Assembly (NCBI GenBank): GCA_958295835.1
Contig: OY282378.1
Location: 5,233,694-5,297,693 of the forward strand
DNA from: an uncultured Gammaproteobacteria bacterium
GTDB lineage: Bacteria; Pseudomonadota; Gammaproteobacteria; HK1
Length of the DNA stretch: 64,000 nt
Direction of reading: 5' to 3'
Shown here: positions 1-8,139 of the stretch, piece by piece
How the letters are laid out: each line of letters begins with the position of its first letter
How positions within the stretch are numbered: the first letter of the stretch is position 1
Made by a program: the position numbers and the translations under genes
The notes under the pieces: model-generated
What the model was told of the DNA's origin: nothing
The model's database searches: none
Seen by the model: the letters and a program-made list of their open reading frames with translations, nothing else

Positions 1-60
1 CCTGCACGGCGGACGGCCCCGGCGGAGCCGCCGCCCGAAGCGCAGACACATGGCAAACAC

Positions 61-1509
61 ATGGGCAAGACCACCGGATTCAAGGAGTTCGTGCGGGAAG
101 CGGCGCCCTACCGGGACGCGGCGGCGCGGCTGTGCGACTTCGACGAGATCTACACCCCGCACGACGAAGGGCGCCTCGCGACCCAGGGCGCCCGCTGCAT
201 GGACTGCGGCGTCCCGTTCTGCCAGGCCGACGACGGCTGCCCCATCGACAACCTGATCCCGGAGTGGAACGACCTCGTCTACCGGGGCCGCTGGCGCGAG
301 GCCCTCGACCGGCTGCACAAGACCAACAACTTCCCCGAGTTCACCGGGCGGGTGTGCCCGGCCCCATGCGAAGGATCCTGCGTGCTCGGCATCACGGACC
401 CGCCGGTGACCATCAAGAACATCGAGATGGCCATCATCGACCGCGGCTTCGCCGAAGGGTGGGTGACGGCGAGCCCGCCCGCGGCGAGGACGGGCCGGCG
501 CGTCGCCGTGGTGGGGTCGGGGCCGGCGGGCCTCGCCGCGGCGGCGCAGCTCAACTCCGTGGGCCATCGGGTCACCGTCTACGAGCGGGAGGACCGGGTG
601 GGCGGGCTGCTGATGTACGGCATCCCCAACATGAAGCTCGACAAGCGCACGGTGCAGCGGCGCGTCGATCTGCTGCGCGAGGAGGGCGTCGTCTTCGTCA
701 CCGGCGCCGCGGTCGGGGACGGCGGCGGTTCCGCGGACGTCGGGCGGCTGCACGAGGAGAGCGATGCCCTGCTGCTCGCCACCGGCGCGACGGTGCCCCG
801 GGATCTGCCCGTCGAGGGCCGCGGCCTGCCCGGCGTGCACTTCGCCATGGAGTACCTGACCGGCAGCACCAAGGCGCTTCTCGACGGCGTGCCGCCGCCG
901 CTCTCCGCCGAGGACAGGGACGTCATCGTGATCGGCGGCGGGGATACGGGGACGGACTGCATCGGCACGGCGCTGCGCCAGTCCTGCCGGAGCCTGACCA
1001 ACTTCGAGCTGTTCCCCAGGCCGCCGGCGGAGCGCGCGCCGGACAACCCCTGGCCCGCGTGGCCGCTCATCCATCGCGTCGATTACGGGCACGAGGAAGG
1101 CGCGAGGAAGTTCGGCCGGGACCCGCGCGTGTACTCGATCTCCTCCAAATCGTTCATCTCGGGCAGCGACGGGGCGCTCGCCGGCATACGCACCGTGGAC
1201 GTCGAGCGCCGGGACGGGCGCTTCGCGGAGGTGTCCGGCACGGAGCGTGAATGGAAGGCGGATCTCGTGCTGCTGTCGATGGGCTTCCTCGGGCCGGAGC
1301 ACGCAGTCTCCGACCCGCTCGGCATCGCATACGACGCCCGCTCCAACTACGCCGCCGGGTACGGCAGCTACGTGACCAGCGTCCCGGGGGTGTTCGCGGC
1401 CGGCGACTGCCGCCGCGGCCAGTCCCTGGTGGTGTGGGCCATCAACGAAGGCCGCGAGGCCGCCCGCGAGATCGACCGCTACCTGATGGGGTCGACGCGG
1501 CTGCCCTGA
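61..1509 (+). CDS. gltD: Glutamate synthase small subunit (GltD)
   Basis: 482 aa, the usual length of the NADPH-dependent GOGAT beta subunit, which passes electrons from NADPH through FAD and Fe-S clusters to GltB for glutamate synthesis. The N-terminal third has the Cys-rich Fe-S motifs (MDCGVPFCQ and CPAPCEGSCVLG). A first dinucleotide fold follows at GSGPAGLAAA (about residue 153) and a second at IGGGDTGTDC (about residue 293). The C-terminal FAD-binding GVFAAGDCRRGQSLVVWA segment is present. gltB is expected just upstream, outside the window. No strong Shine-Dalgarno is visible at the chosen ATG, but the N-terminus matches the family here. Confidence 0.95.
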   Translation: MGKTTGFKEFVREAAPYRDAAARLCDFDEIYTPHDEGRLATQGARCMDCGVPFCQADDGCPIDNLIPEWNDLVYRGRWREALDRLHKTNNFPEFTGRVCPAPCEGSCVLGITDPPVTIKNIEMAIIDRGFAEGWVTASPPAARTGRRVAVVGSGPAGLAAAAQLNSVGHRVTVYEREDRVGGLLMYGIPNMKLDKRTVQRRVDLLREEGVVFVTGAAVGDGGGSADVGRLHEESDALLLATGATVPRDLPVEGRGLPGVHFAMEYLTGSTKALLDGVPPPLSAEDRDVIVIGGGDTGTDCIGTALRQSCRSLTNFELFPRPPAERAPDNPWPAWPLIHRVDYGHEEGARKFGRDPRVYSISSKSFISGSDGALAGIRTVDVERRDGRFAEVSGTEREWKADLVLLSMGFLGPEHAVSDPLGIAYDARSNYAAGYGSYVTSVPGVFAAGDCRRGQSLVVWAINEGREAAREIDRYLMGSTRLP

Positions 1510-1574
1510 GCGGGCGGGCGCTGCGCCGTCCGGTGCGGCGAACGGAGAGACGAAGCATTTCGACAAGGAGCGAG

Positions 1575-1602
1575 CACTCCGATGTGGACCGGAATCGGAG
1601 TG
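1575..1602. repeat. 9-bp inverted repeat downstream of gltD
   Basis: CACTCCGAT and ATCGGAGTG form a perfect 9-bp inverted repeat around a 10-base loop, about 65 bases after the gltD stop. There is no T-tract, so it is either an imperfect end-of-transcript hairpin or a protein site. The rest of 1510-1740 holds no credible gene; a GCCCGT/ACGGGC hairpin also lies near 1718-1738. Confidence 0.5.
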
Positions 1603-1743
1603 GAGTGGCGTCGCGTCGCAGGAGATTCGATGGAGGTTTCGCAGCACCACAGGATGGCCGTCCACCGAGTATGTGATTCGGTGATCGTTTCCAGTCGGTA
1701 ATCGCGTAGCGCTTCAAGCCCGTCCCCGCGCACGGGCCGCCGT

Positions 1744-1771
1744 TTGACATCCCCCTGACGATAAGTAGACT
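1744..1771 (+). promoter_or_regulatory. Sigma-70-like promoter for a candidate RNA
   Basis: TTGACA at 1744-1749 and TAGACT at 1766-1771 are separated by 16 bases. The -35 is a perfect consensus and the -10 matches 4 of 6. It points into a 290-base stretch with no credible ORF that ends in a strong terminator. Confidence 0.5.
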
Positions 1772-1777
1772 CCACCG

Positions 1778-2066
1778 CCCTCGCAGGAACGGGCGAAGCC
1801 GAACGCCCTGAACGGAGAGTGCGAACGTGTCGGAAACGTTGTCGATACCACGGAACGGAACACGCCTGCTACGCCGCCGGGTAGCGCGGACGTATGCGCT
1901 CGGCGGACGCGAACCGTGGCTGCCTTCCGATACGCGGCCCCTGGACGGTGTGTTCATGACGTAGGGTTCCCGGACATCGGTCGGGAGATCCGCGGAAGAA
2001 ACATCCGCCATACGTCTCCCGGAAACGAAAACCCCGGCAGGCGCGTGGTCTGACCGGGGTTTTTTG
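1778..2066 (+). ncRNA. Candidate structured non-coding RNA or rtcB leader
   Basis: This stretch lies between a promoter-like sequence and an intrinsic terminator and has no plausible ORF. Its ends can pair into a long interrupted hairpin: CGTGTCGGAA (1826-1835) with TTCCGATACG (1925-1934, one G-U), CCACGG (1848-1853) with CCGTGG (1914-1919), and an apical hairpin at 1874-1906 (CCGCC/GGCGG plus AGCGC/GCGCT). Smaller hairpins flank it: GGGCG/CGCCC near 1794-1809, TCCCG/CGGGA near 1970-1990, and GCGGA/TCCGC near 1993-2010. A long hairpin with internal loops recalls 6S RNA, but I see no family-defining sequence. It could instead be an attenuator leader of rtcB, 150 bases downstream. Confidence 0.45.
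2028..2066 (+). terminator. Intrinsic terminator
   Basis: AAAACCCCGG (2028-2037) pairs with CCGGGGTTTT (2054-2063) across a 16-base loop, with a run of six T residues. The A-run on the other arm means it could act in both directions. It ends the candidate RNA and isolates it from rtcB. Confidence 0.8.
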
Positions 2067-2217
2067 TTGCCCCGACTCCCGGATACCCGTGTGCATCCGG
2101 AATGCTCTTTGACAAATCGGATGATTGTGCGGGCACTCACCAACCTGCCGCCGCCCGAAGTCATCCGCGTATCGTCGAAGGCAATGAAGAGAGCAGCAGT
2201 AGAGAGGACATGGAGCC

Positions 2218-3411
2218 ATGACCGTCAAGCAGACCATCGAATACACCCCGGTGCCGGTGCGCATCTGGACCGAGGACGTGACCCCCGACGCGATGCGGCA
2301 GCTCGAGCAGGTCGCGCGCCTGCCGTTCGTACATTCGCACGTGGCCGCGATGCCGGACGTACACGCCGGGATCGGATCGACCATCGGCTCGGTCATCCCG
2401 ACCCGCGGCGCGATCGTGCCGGCCGCGGTCGGAGTGGACATCGGCTGCGGGATGATCGCCGCCCGGCTCTCGATCGACGCGAACGCCCTGCCGGACTCCC
2501 TCGGCGCGGTGCGATCGGAGATCGAGGCGCGGGTGCCGGTCGGCTTCGGGATGCACGACGAGCGCAACGTGCGCACGAGTGGCGTCGCCCGCCTGAAGTC
2601 GGGTTACGACGCCCTGACCGGTCGGGTGCCGGCCCTCGCCACGATGATGAAGCATCGCGACGGATGGCAGCGCCAGATCGGCACGCTGGGCGGCGGCAAC
2701 CACTTCATCGAGGTCTGCCTCGACGAGAGCGACCGCGTGTGGGTGATGCTCCACTCGGGCTCACGCGGGATCGGGAACGGGATCGGCCGCTACTTCATCG
2801 CGCTCGCCCGCGAGGAGATGCTCGCCCTCGACGCGAAGCTGCCGGACAGGAACATCGCTTGGCTGCACGAGGGCACGGAGTCGTTCGATCTCTACGTCGA
2901 GGCGCTCGGTTGGGCGCAGGACTATGCCTCGGAGAACCGCGCCCGGATGCTCGCGCTCGTGCTCGAAGCGCTACGGGCGACCCTGCCGTCGTTCGAGGTC
3001 ACCGAGCACGCGGTCAACTGCCATCACAACTACGTGGCCCGCGAGCGACACTTCGGCGCGGAGGTCTACGTCACTCGAAAGGGCGCGATTCGGGCCGGGG
3101 CCGGTGAGTTCGGGATCATTCCGGGCTCGATGGGCGCGAGGTCCTACATCGTGCGCGGCAAGGGCAGCGCGGAGAGCTTCCACTCGTGCGCCCACGGCGC
3201 CGGACGCCGGATGTCGCGGTCGCAGGCGAAGAAAATGTTCAGCGCGGACGATCTCGCCCGGCAGACGGTCGGGGTCGAGTGCCGGAAGGACATGGGAGTG
3301 GTCGACGAAATCCCGGGCGCCTACAAGGACATCGACGCGGTGATGGCGAATCAGGCCGATCTGGTCGACGTCGTGCATACCCTCAAGCAGGTCGTATGCG
3401 TCAAGGGGTAG
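2218..3411 (+). CDS. rtcB: RtcB-type RNA ligase / RNA-splicing ligase
   Basis: 397 aa, close to the roughly 400-aa bacterial RtcB. The enzyme joins 3'-phosphate (or 2',3'-cyclic phosphate) to 5'-OH RNA ends using GTP and Mn2+, in tRNA or rRNA repair. Metal and catalytic motifs are all visible: DVHAGIG, VGVDIGCGM (Cys about 77), GTLGGGNHFIE, LHSGSRGIG, NCHHNYV, and CAHGAGRR with the guanylylated His at about 326. No rtcA or rtcR lies beside it. The gap before it (2067-2217) has a CATCCG/CGGATG stem enclosing TTGACA, but no convincing -10 and no sigma-54 -24/-12 pair. Confidence 0.95.
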   Translation: MTVKQTIEYTPVPVRIWTEDVTPDAMRQLEQVARLPFVHSHVAAMPDVHAGIGSTIGSVIPTRGAIVPAAVGVDIGCGMIAARLSIDANALPDSLGAVRSEIEARVPVGFGMHDERNVRTSGVARLKSGYDALTGRVPALATMMKHRDGWQRQIGTLGGGNHFIEVCLDESDRVWVMLHSGSRGIGNGIGRYFIALAREEMLALDAKLPDRNIAWLHEGTESFDLYVEALGWAQDYASENRARMLALVLEALRATLPSFEVTEHAVNCHHNYVARERHFGAEVYVTRKGAIRAGAGEFGIIPGSMGARSYIVRGKGSAESFHSCAHGAGRRMSRSQAKKMFSADDLARQTVGVECRKDMGVVDEIPGAYKDIDAVMANQADLVDVVHTLKQVVCVKG

Positions 3412-3789
3412 GGAGCGGCCGTGGACCGCGGCGCAGTGAGCGAGGGACGGCGGCGAAGCGCTCGCCTGCCCGTCGGGCCACACCCGATCCGCGGCTTGAT
3501 CGAGACGAGCGCGGACGGCTGGCGCCTCCTGGTCGAGTACGAGCCCGACCGCGACGAGACGACGAGCGCCTATGCGCTATTTCATTTTTAGATGTAAAGT
3601 CATAATAGCGCCGCCAGCTATTTCAGAATTCCCAATAGTGGTTGTCGAGGCCATGCAACGCAGCGGGAGCGGCAGGCACGAGACGACGAGCGCGGGCGGC
3701 GGACGTATCCGTGCTATTTCATTTCCATGCGTGAAACTGTAATAGCGCCGCCGACTATTTCAGAATCTCCAATAGCGGTTGTCGAGGCC
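3412..3789 (+). other. Intergenic region with duplicated fic leader
   Basis: No solid gene. A GTG-started frame at 3421-3591 (56 codons, ending in residues like GWRLLVEYEPDRDETTS) could be a small gene or a chimera made when the duplication formed. The ETTSA segment it shares with the Fic N-terminus suggests the latter. The rest is the duplicated fic 5' region described separately. Confidence 0.4.
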
Positions 3790-3839
3790 ATGCAACGCGG
3801 CGAGAGCGGCAGGTACGAGACGACGAGCGCGGGCGGCGA
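3576..3839 (+). repeat. Tandem duplication of the fic promoter and 5' end
   Basis: Copy A (3576-3702) and copy B (3713-3839) are about 85 to 90 percent identical with a 137-base period. Each holds GCTATTTCATTT, AATAGCGCCGCC, a second CTATTTCAGAAT, then GTCGAGGCCATGCAACGC, the Fic start. Copy A therefore encodes a 29-codon stub (ATG 3653 to TAA 3742) that mirrors the Fic N-terminus before running out of frame. Two CTATTTCA boxes per copy make a possible operator. Confidence 0.8.
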
Positions 3840-4953
3840 GCGCGTACGCGCCTTCGTGCCGGCGCCGCTGCCGCCGGCGCCTCCCGTCGCCCTGGACGGT
3901 TCGCTCCAGCAAGTGTTCGAATCGGCGGCCCTCGCGCTCGGCCGGCTGGATGCCATCTCGGCGCTGTTGCCGGATCAGTCGCTGTTTCTCTACGCCTACG
4001 TACGCAAGGAGGCGGTGCTCTCCTCCCAGATAGAGGGGACGCAGTCGTCGCTCTCCGACCTGCTGCTCCATGAGCTGGAGGAGGCGCCCGGCTCTCCCCT
4101 CGACGTCGTCGAGGTCTCCAACTACGTGGCGGCGCTGGAACACGGCCTGCATCGCCTGGCGGGCGGCTTCCCCCTGTGCAACCGCCTGATCCGCGAAATT
4201 CACGGCGTGCTGCTGTCGCGCGGGCGAGGCAGCGGGAAGATGCCCGGCGAGTTTCGTTCGTCCCAGAACTGGCTTGGCGGCTCCCGGCCCGGAACCGCCG
4301 CCTTCGTGCCGCCGCCGCACACCGCCGTGCCCGACTGCATGGCCGCGTTCGAGCGCTTTCTCCACGCCCGCGAAGACGGCCTGCCCACGCTGATTCGGGT
4401 CGGGCTCGCGCACGTGCAGTTCGAGACCATCCACCCCTTCCTCGACGGGAACGGCCGTGTGGGGAGGCTGCTCATCGCCTTCCAGTTGTGCAACGCCGGA
4501 GTGCTGCGGGAGCCGCTGTTGTATCTCAGCCTCTACTTCAAGCAGCACCGGAGCATCTACTACGACCTGCTGATGCAGGTGCGCCGGACCGGCGACTGGG
4601 AGGCATGGCTCGACTTCTTTCTCCAGGGAGTGCGCGAGACCGCGGAGGGCGCGGTCGCCACGTCCCGGCGATTGTCGGAGACCTTCGCATCGGACCGGAC
4701 AGTCATCGAGCGGCAAGGCGGGCGCCGCGCCGGATCGCTCCTGCGCGTGCACGAGGCGCTGAAGGCACACCCCATCCTGTCCCTGTCGGGCATACGCAAG
4801 CGGACGACGCTCGCCTTCGCCACCGCCGCCTCGGCGATGGAATCGCTCGTCGAGCAGGGGATCGCCCGGGAGATCACGGGGAAGCGCAGGGACCGGCTGT
4901 TCGTCTACGACCGGTATCTTTCCATCCTCGGCGAGGGAACCGAGATGCCGTGA
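3790..4953 (+). CDS. Fic family protein (putative AMPylase)
   Basis: 387 aa from the ATG at 3790, which has a GAGG six bases upstream; an in-frame ATG at 3727 lies inside the duplicated leader and lacks a ribosome site. The Fic core motif HPFLDGNGRVGR begins at about residue 215. An N-terminal SSQIEGT helix (Ser78 to Glu82-Gly) fits the (S/T)xxxE(G/N) inhibitory motif of class II Fic proteins, so AMP transfer is probably autoinhibited. The last 60 residues look like a winged helix (LSLSGIRKRTTLAFATAASA), giving a possible autoregulator. Targets are unknown. Confidence 0.9.
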   Translation: MQRGESGRYETTSAGGERVRAFVPAPLPPAPPVALDGSLQQVFESAALALGRLDAISALLPDQSLFLYAYVRKEAVLSSQIEGTQSSLSDLLLHELEEAPGSPLDVVEVSNYVAALEHGLHRLAGGFPLCNRLIREIHGVLLSRGRGSGKMPGEFRSSQNWLGGSRPGTAAFVPPPHTAVPDCMAAFERFLHAREDGLPTLIRVGLAHVQFETIHPFLDGNGRVGRLLIAFQLCNAGVLREPLLYLSLYFKQHRSIYYDLLMQVRRTGDWEAWLDFFLQGVRETAEGAVATSRRLSETFASDRTVIERQGGRRAGSLLRVHEALKAHPILSLSGIRKRTTLAFATAASAMESLVEQGIAREITGKRRDRLFVYDRYLSILGEGTEMP

Positions 4954-4994
4954 GACTGGACAAAATGTGCTTCCAGGCCCGCGGTTGAATTCCG

Positions 4995-5105
4995 ATGTTC
5001 AACGAGCTCGAACCATCTATCCACCATGAACTCTCCGGTGTGCAGTGGCTTGGAGACGTGCCGGCACACTGGACGGTACGACGACTGAAGAACACGAAGA
5101 CGGTG
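4995..5105 (+). pseudogene. Type I restriction specificity subunit (HsdS) N-terminal fragment
   Basis: The frame opens with SGVQWLGDVPAHWTVRRLKN, the very typical first segment of HsdS specificity proteins, then loses similarity after about 37 codons and runs into arginine-rich shadow sequence. No hsdM or hsdR is nearby. It is the stub of a lost type I restriction system, next to another decayed fragment. Confidence 0.7.
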
Positions 5106-5129
5106 AAATCCGTCTTGCTTCGGCGTTAC

Positions 5130-5340
5130 GGTGCTGGCGGTGACGGATCACAACCACGTCGGCGGGATGGGCGCGATCCGAAGCATGGAACACGTGCCGG
5201 TAGCACTGTTGCACGATGATCGCGCGTTCCTGCTCCGAGTGCGCTTCGAGCTTGCGCACCCTGGCCTGCCGGTGCTCGGTCAGCTCGACCAGATGCTCGG
5301 GCTTCTTCAGCTCCTGCAAGGCGAGAAGTCCTTCTCCCTC
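5130..5340 (-). pseudogene. Remnant resembling a DUF499-type defence ATPase
   Basis: The minus-strand frame starting just after the BKACE stop reads through ELKKPEHLVELTEHRQARV and ERAIIVQQCYRHVFHASD. The VQQCYRHVF portion reminds me of large DUF499 ATPases found in defence loci. It then degenerates with no recognisable end. A remnant is the best reading; the assignment is from memory and weak. Confidence 0.3.
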
Positions 5341-6246
5341 CTACCAGCGCTTTTGCAGCGAGAGCTTCTCCCGCACCGCCTCGGGGCCGAGCACGCGCAT
5401 CCCCATGTTCTCCGCGATCGCCACCGCGCGCCCCACCAGATCGGCGTTGGTGGCGAGGATGCCCTTATCGAGCCAGATGTTGTCCTCCAGCCCGACGCGG
5501 ACGTTGCCGCCCGCGAGTATCGCCAGCGCCACGTAGGGGAGCTGGTTGCGGCTGATCGAGAACGCCGAGAACGTCCACCCCGCCGGCAGGTTGTTCACCA
5601 TCGACATCAGCGTCCCGATGTCGTCGGGCGCCCCCCAGGGGATCCCCATGCAGAGCTGCACCATCACCGGCTCCTCGATGAGGCCCTGCTCCACCAGCCA
5701 CTTCGCGAGCACGAGATGGCCGGTGTCGAAGATCTCGATCTCCGGACGCACCCCGAGCGCGCGCACCCGCCGAGCCATGTCCGCGAGCATCGCCGGCGTG
5801 TTGGTCATGATGTAGTCGCCCTCGCCGAAGTTCATCGTCCCGCAGTCGAGGGTACAGATCTCGGGCAGGAGCTCGGCGACGTGGGCGAGCCGCTCCTCGG
5901 CGCTCGCGAGGTCCGTCCCCGCCTGCGAGAAGGGCAGCGGCCGGTCCGCCGGACCCAGGGTGAGGTCGCCCCCCATGCCGGCGGTGAGGTTCAGCACCAC
6001 GTCGACACCCGAATCCCGCACCCGCTCCACCACCTCGCGGTAGAGCCCCGGGGCGCGCGCCGGCTGCCCGGTCTCCGGGTCGCGGACGTGCACGTGGACG
6101 ACCGCGGCCCCGGCCCGCGCCGCGTCCACGCCGGCCCGGGCGATCTGCTCCGGGGTCACCGGCACCTTGCCGGAACGGCCGGTGGTGTCTCCCGCGCCGG
6201 TCAGCGCGCAGGTGATGAAGACTTCCCGATTCGGTGCAAGCGCCAT
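5341..6246 (-). CDS. BKACE / DUF849 beta-keto acid cleavage enzyme
   Basis: 301 aa from the ATG at 6246, preceded by AGGAGG; a longer upstream frame has no family match. It belongs to the beta-keto acid cleavage enzymes (first known as 3-keto-5-aminohexanoate cleavage enzyme), Zn-dependent TIM barrels that condense a beta-keto acid with acetyl-CoA. Visible motifs are ITCALTGAGD at the N-terminus, the metal pair HVHVRDPETG, LDCGTMNFG, and the C-terminal GGNVRVGLEDN. The true substrate cannot be read. It is the last gene of a minus-strand set that begins with two RiPP-like precursors, although it is 205 bases from its neighbour. Confidence 0.88.
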   Translation of the reverse strand: MALAPNREVFITCALTGAGDTTGRSGKVPVTPEQIARAGVDAARAGAAVVHVHVRDPETGQPARAPGLYREVVERVRDSGVDVVLNLTAGMGGDLTLGPADRPLPFSQAGTDLASAEERLAHVAELLPEICTLDCGTMNFGEGDYIMTNTPAMLADMARRVRALGVRPEIEIFDTGHLVLAKWLVEQGLIEEPVMVQLCMGIPWGAPDDIGTLMSMVNNLPAGWTFSAFSISRNQLPYVALAILAGGNVRVGLEDNIWLDKGILATNADLVGRAVAIAENMGMRVLGPEAVREKLSLQKRW

Positions 6247-6451
6247 GTCGCCCCTCCTCTCCCGACCACCCCTGCCTGCGGCGCGAGCATCGCGCGATCG
6301 ACGCTGCATTTCTACCCCGAAGTCTTTTCCAATACGAAGATGAGCCTGAAGGCGGAGGGGGATGGAGCCGCAGGCGGAGTCGGGGAGCTGTTGAATGGAA
6401 GGTGCATCCGGCGAGCCCGCGGGGCCAAGGCGCCGGTGGCGGGAGCCGGCT

Positions 6452-6796
6452 CTACGATGAGCCTGAATCCCTCGTGCGCCGCCTCGAATACGGCCTCCGG
6501 TACGGCAACACGTACCCTTCCTGCCTGGCGTCCCTCGCGTAGGCCCTGATCGTCATGATCGACACCCTGCCGCCCGGATGCTCCGCCCGTACGCGCTTCT
6601 GTATCTCCCGATACGGTAATCCGACGGATCGGGCGCCGGGGACGTCCGGTTCCACCGGCCGGCGCGTGTCGCGATCCTCGTAGTAATCGACATGGGCGAG
6701 GGCCGCCATGATCGCCGTCTTGATCTCGCCGCGCCGCGGGCGCCTGCGGGCCCTGGGCAGCCACGCCGCCGACAGCGAAAGCAGGCCCGCCAGCAT
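6452..6796 (-). CDS. Unrecognised small protein with HTH-like C-terminus
   Basis: About 114 aa if started at the ATG at 6796; a start near 7000 is also open. The last 70 residues look protein-like (LPYREIQKRV, VSIMTIRAYARDARQEGYVL) and suggest a small helix-turn-helix that reads like a regulator. The N-terminal part is a degenerate duplication (GLFSLFAVSLP against GLLSLSAAWLP), visible also at DNA level near 6770-6800 and 6880-6910, so the start is uncertain. It lies just downstream of the NHLP precursors. Confidence 0.45.
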   Translation of the reverse strand: MLAGLLSLSAAWLPRARRRPRRGEIKTAIMAALAHVDYYEDRDTRRPVEPDVPGARSVGLPYREIQKRVRAEHPGGRVSIMTIRAYARDARQEGYVLPYRRPYSRRRTRDSGSS

Positions 6797-7001
6797 CGAC
6801 TGCGCTCTGGCGTCGCCGCGCTCGGCCGGTTCCCCACCGGCCGGTGGAGCCTTTCGGGGCCATGGCAGCGACACGGCGAACAATGAGAACAGGCCCGTCG
6901 GGAGCGACTTCCGAGGGCCGTTGCGCCGGATCGGGTCCCCTTCGGGCCGGGACCGCCGGGGCGGTGGACAGTCGCGTCCCACGTCCGGCGCCATCCATCA
7001 A

Positions 7002-7367
7002 TCATGCGTTGTAGTCATGTTCGTACATCTTCCGCTCCGGATTCCAGCGGAGTCGATACTGTCGACCATACGAGTCGATATGGAGCCTCCCTTTGCCGCC
7101 CCCCGCCATCGCGAGCTCCTCTTCGCTCAGAGGGGTGTTCGGATCCACCGGCATGGCGACATGGACGGTGTCCGCGGCGTCCGCCACGAACCGGACTTCG
7201 ATCCCCGGCGGCAGATCCACGCCCTCCTCGACCAGTACGGCCCGCGGGTCCTCCTCGCAACGCGCGCGGAACGCCGGATCCGTGCGGTAGGCACGGCTCA
7301 GGGCCATCAGCCTCTCCCATTGTTTCATCAGCAACTTCTGCAACGGTGTCAGCGAGTTCGTTTCCAT
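7002..7367 (-). CDS. NHLP-leader RiPP-type precursor peptide
   Basis: 121 aa from the ATG at 7367, with GGGAAGG just upstream. The body matches the nitrile hydratase alpha-like leader (NHLP) family: RAYRTDPAFRARCEEDPRA, then EEGVDLPPGIEVR and a VHVAMP strand, ending in SEEELAMAGGG. After the Gly-Gly-Gly comes a 30-residue tail rich in Tyr, Arg and Asp (KGRLHIDSYGRQYRLRW and on), the expected place for a modified core. No cyclodehydratase, radical-SAM or peptidase gene lies within 10 kb. It could also be a non-RiPP NHLP protein. Confidence 0.7.
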   Translation of the reverse strand: METNSLTPLQKLLMKQWERLMALSRAYRTDPAFRARCEEDPRAVLVEEGVDLPPGIEVRFVADAADTVHVAMPVDPNTPLSEEELAMAGGGKGRLHIDSYGRQYRLRWNPERKMYEHDYNA

Positions 7368-7596
7368 TGCCTTCCCGTCTCCAGTGGGGCCTTTCCGGCG
7401 TGCTTGTCGTCCTCTTCCGTATTTTCCCGCGATCATGAGGGCGGGGGTGACATGTAATACACCGACGGGGTGTGCGTATACCCTAATTTGGCGTGGCGGA
7501 GGCAGGGGGCGACCGCGCGAGATCCGGCTGCCCAGTGGCCGAAAACGCCGCCGGGGAAGCAATCCGTCGATGGATCGTCACCCGGGTGGCTCCGGA

Positions 7597-7857
7597 TCAA
7601 TCGGGGGGCTCGGGCAGCACGATGTGCAGGAGTTTGTCCGTATTGAACAGCAGCTTGACGGTGGCCCCCTCCGGAATGTCGAGACCTTCGTCCTTGAGCA
7701 CCCGGGCCGGATCCGCGTCCATCTCCGCCTTGAAGTCGGGGTCGCCGTAATACTTGGCGACCACGTCGGCGTAGATCCGCTGGTTGCGTTCAATGCGTTC
7801 GGGGGTCAGTTCCGCGAGCGCCGCATCCAGGTCGGTCGCCTTCCGGTCGCCGGGCAT
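7597..7857 (-). CDS. Second NHLP-like leader peptide, no core
   Basis: 86 aa from the ATG at 7857, preceded by GGGAGG; a GTG/ATG 11 codons earlier is possible. It has the same fold as its downstream paralogue (YGDPDFKAEMDADPARVLKD, then EGLDIPEGATVKLLFN and LHIVLPEPPD) but ends right after the leader, without a Gly-Gly site or core. It may be a leader-only partner, a decayed precursor or a free-standing nitrile-hydratase-alpha-like protein. The 229 bases between the two genes hold nothing clear. Confidence 0.65.
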   Translation of the reverse strand: MPGDRKATDLDAALAELTPERIERNQRIYADVVAKYYGDPDFKAEMDADPARVLKDEGLDIPEGATVKLLFNTDKLLHIVLPEPPD

Positions 7858-7932
7858 CGGACGAGCCTCCCTCACCAACGATGATGACACGGGCCGATTC
7901 TTGCCATTCCGTTCGGGATTGCAAGGACCGGC

Positions 7933-7963
7933 TTGGCAGGAGCGTTCAGCGGCCGGGTATAGT
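7933..7963 (+). promoter_or_regulatory. Possible promoter of the biotin carboxylase gene
   Basis: TTGGCA (7933-7938) and TATAGT (7958-7963) with a long 19-base spacer, about 175 bases before the carboxylase start in the divergent gap. The -10 is a strong match; the spacing is not ideal. Confidence 0.35.
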
Positions 7964-8139
7964 GTCGCACGCCGTTCCGGTGCGGGAGAGGGAAGTGGCC
8001 GCCATACATCGGGGGAATCCGCGTTCCACGCGGCCGCGACGGGCTTCCGGATTCATCCCCACCGGCTCGTCCGGCAGGCTCGTGGCCGCGCACCATCCGC
8101 CACTCCACCCCTGTCCCATGCCTTGAGCCGAGACGATCC

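Noticed and set aside
1778..2066. tmRNA or RNase P RNA
   Set aside because: No tRNA-like end with CCA and none of the conserved RNase P core strings.
5131..6549. Long plus-strand open frame across the DUF849 gene
   Set aside because: It is rich in His, Arg and Pro and mirrors the well-supported minus-strand BKACE gene; high GC leaves the opposite strand open.
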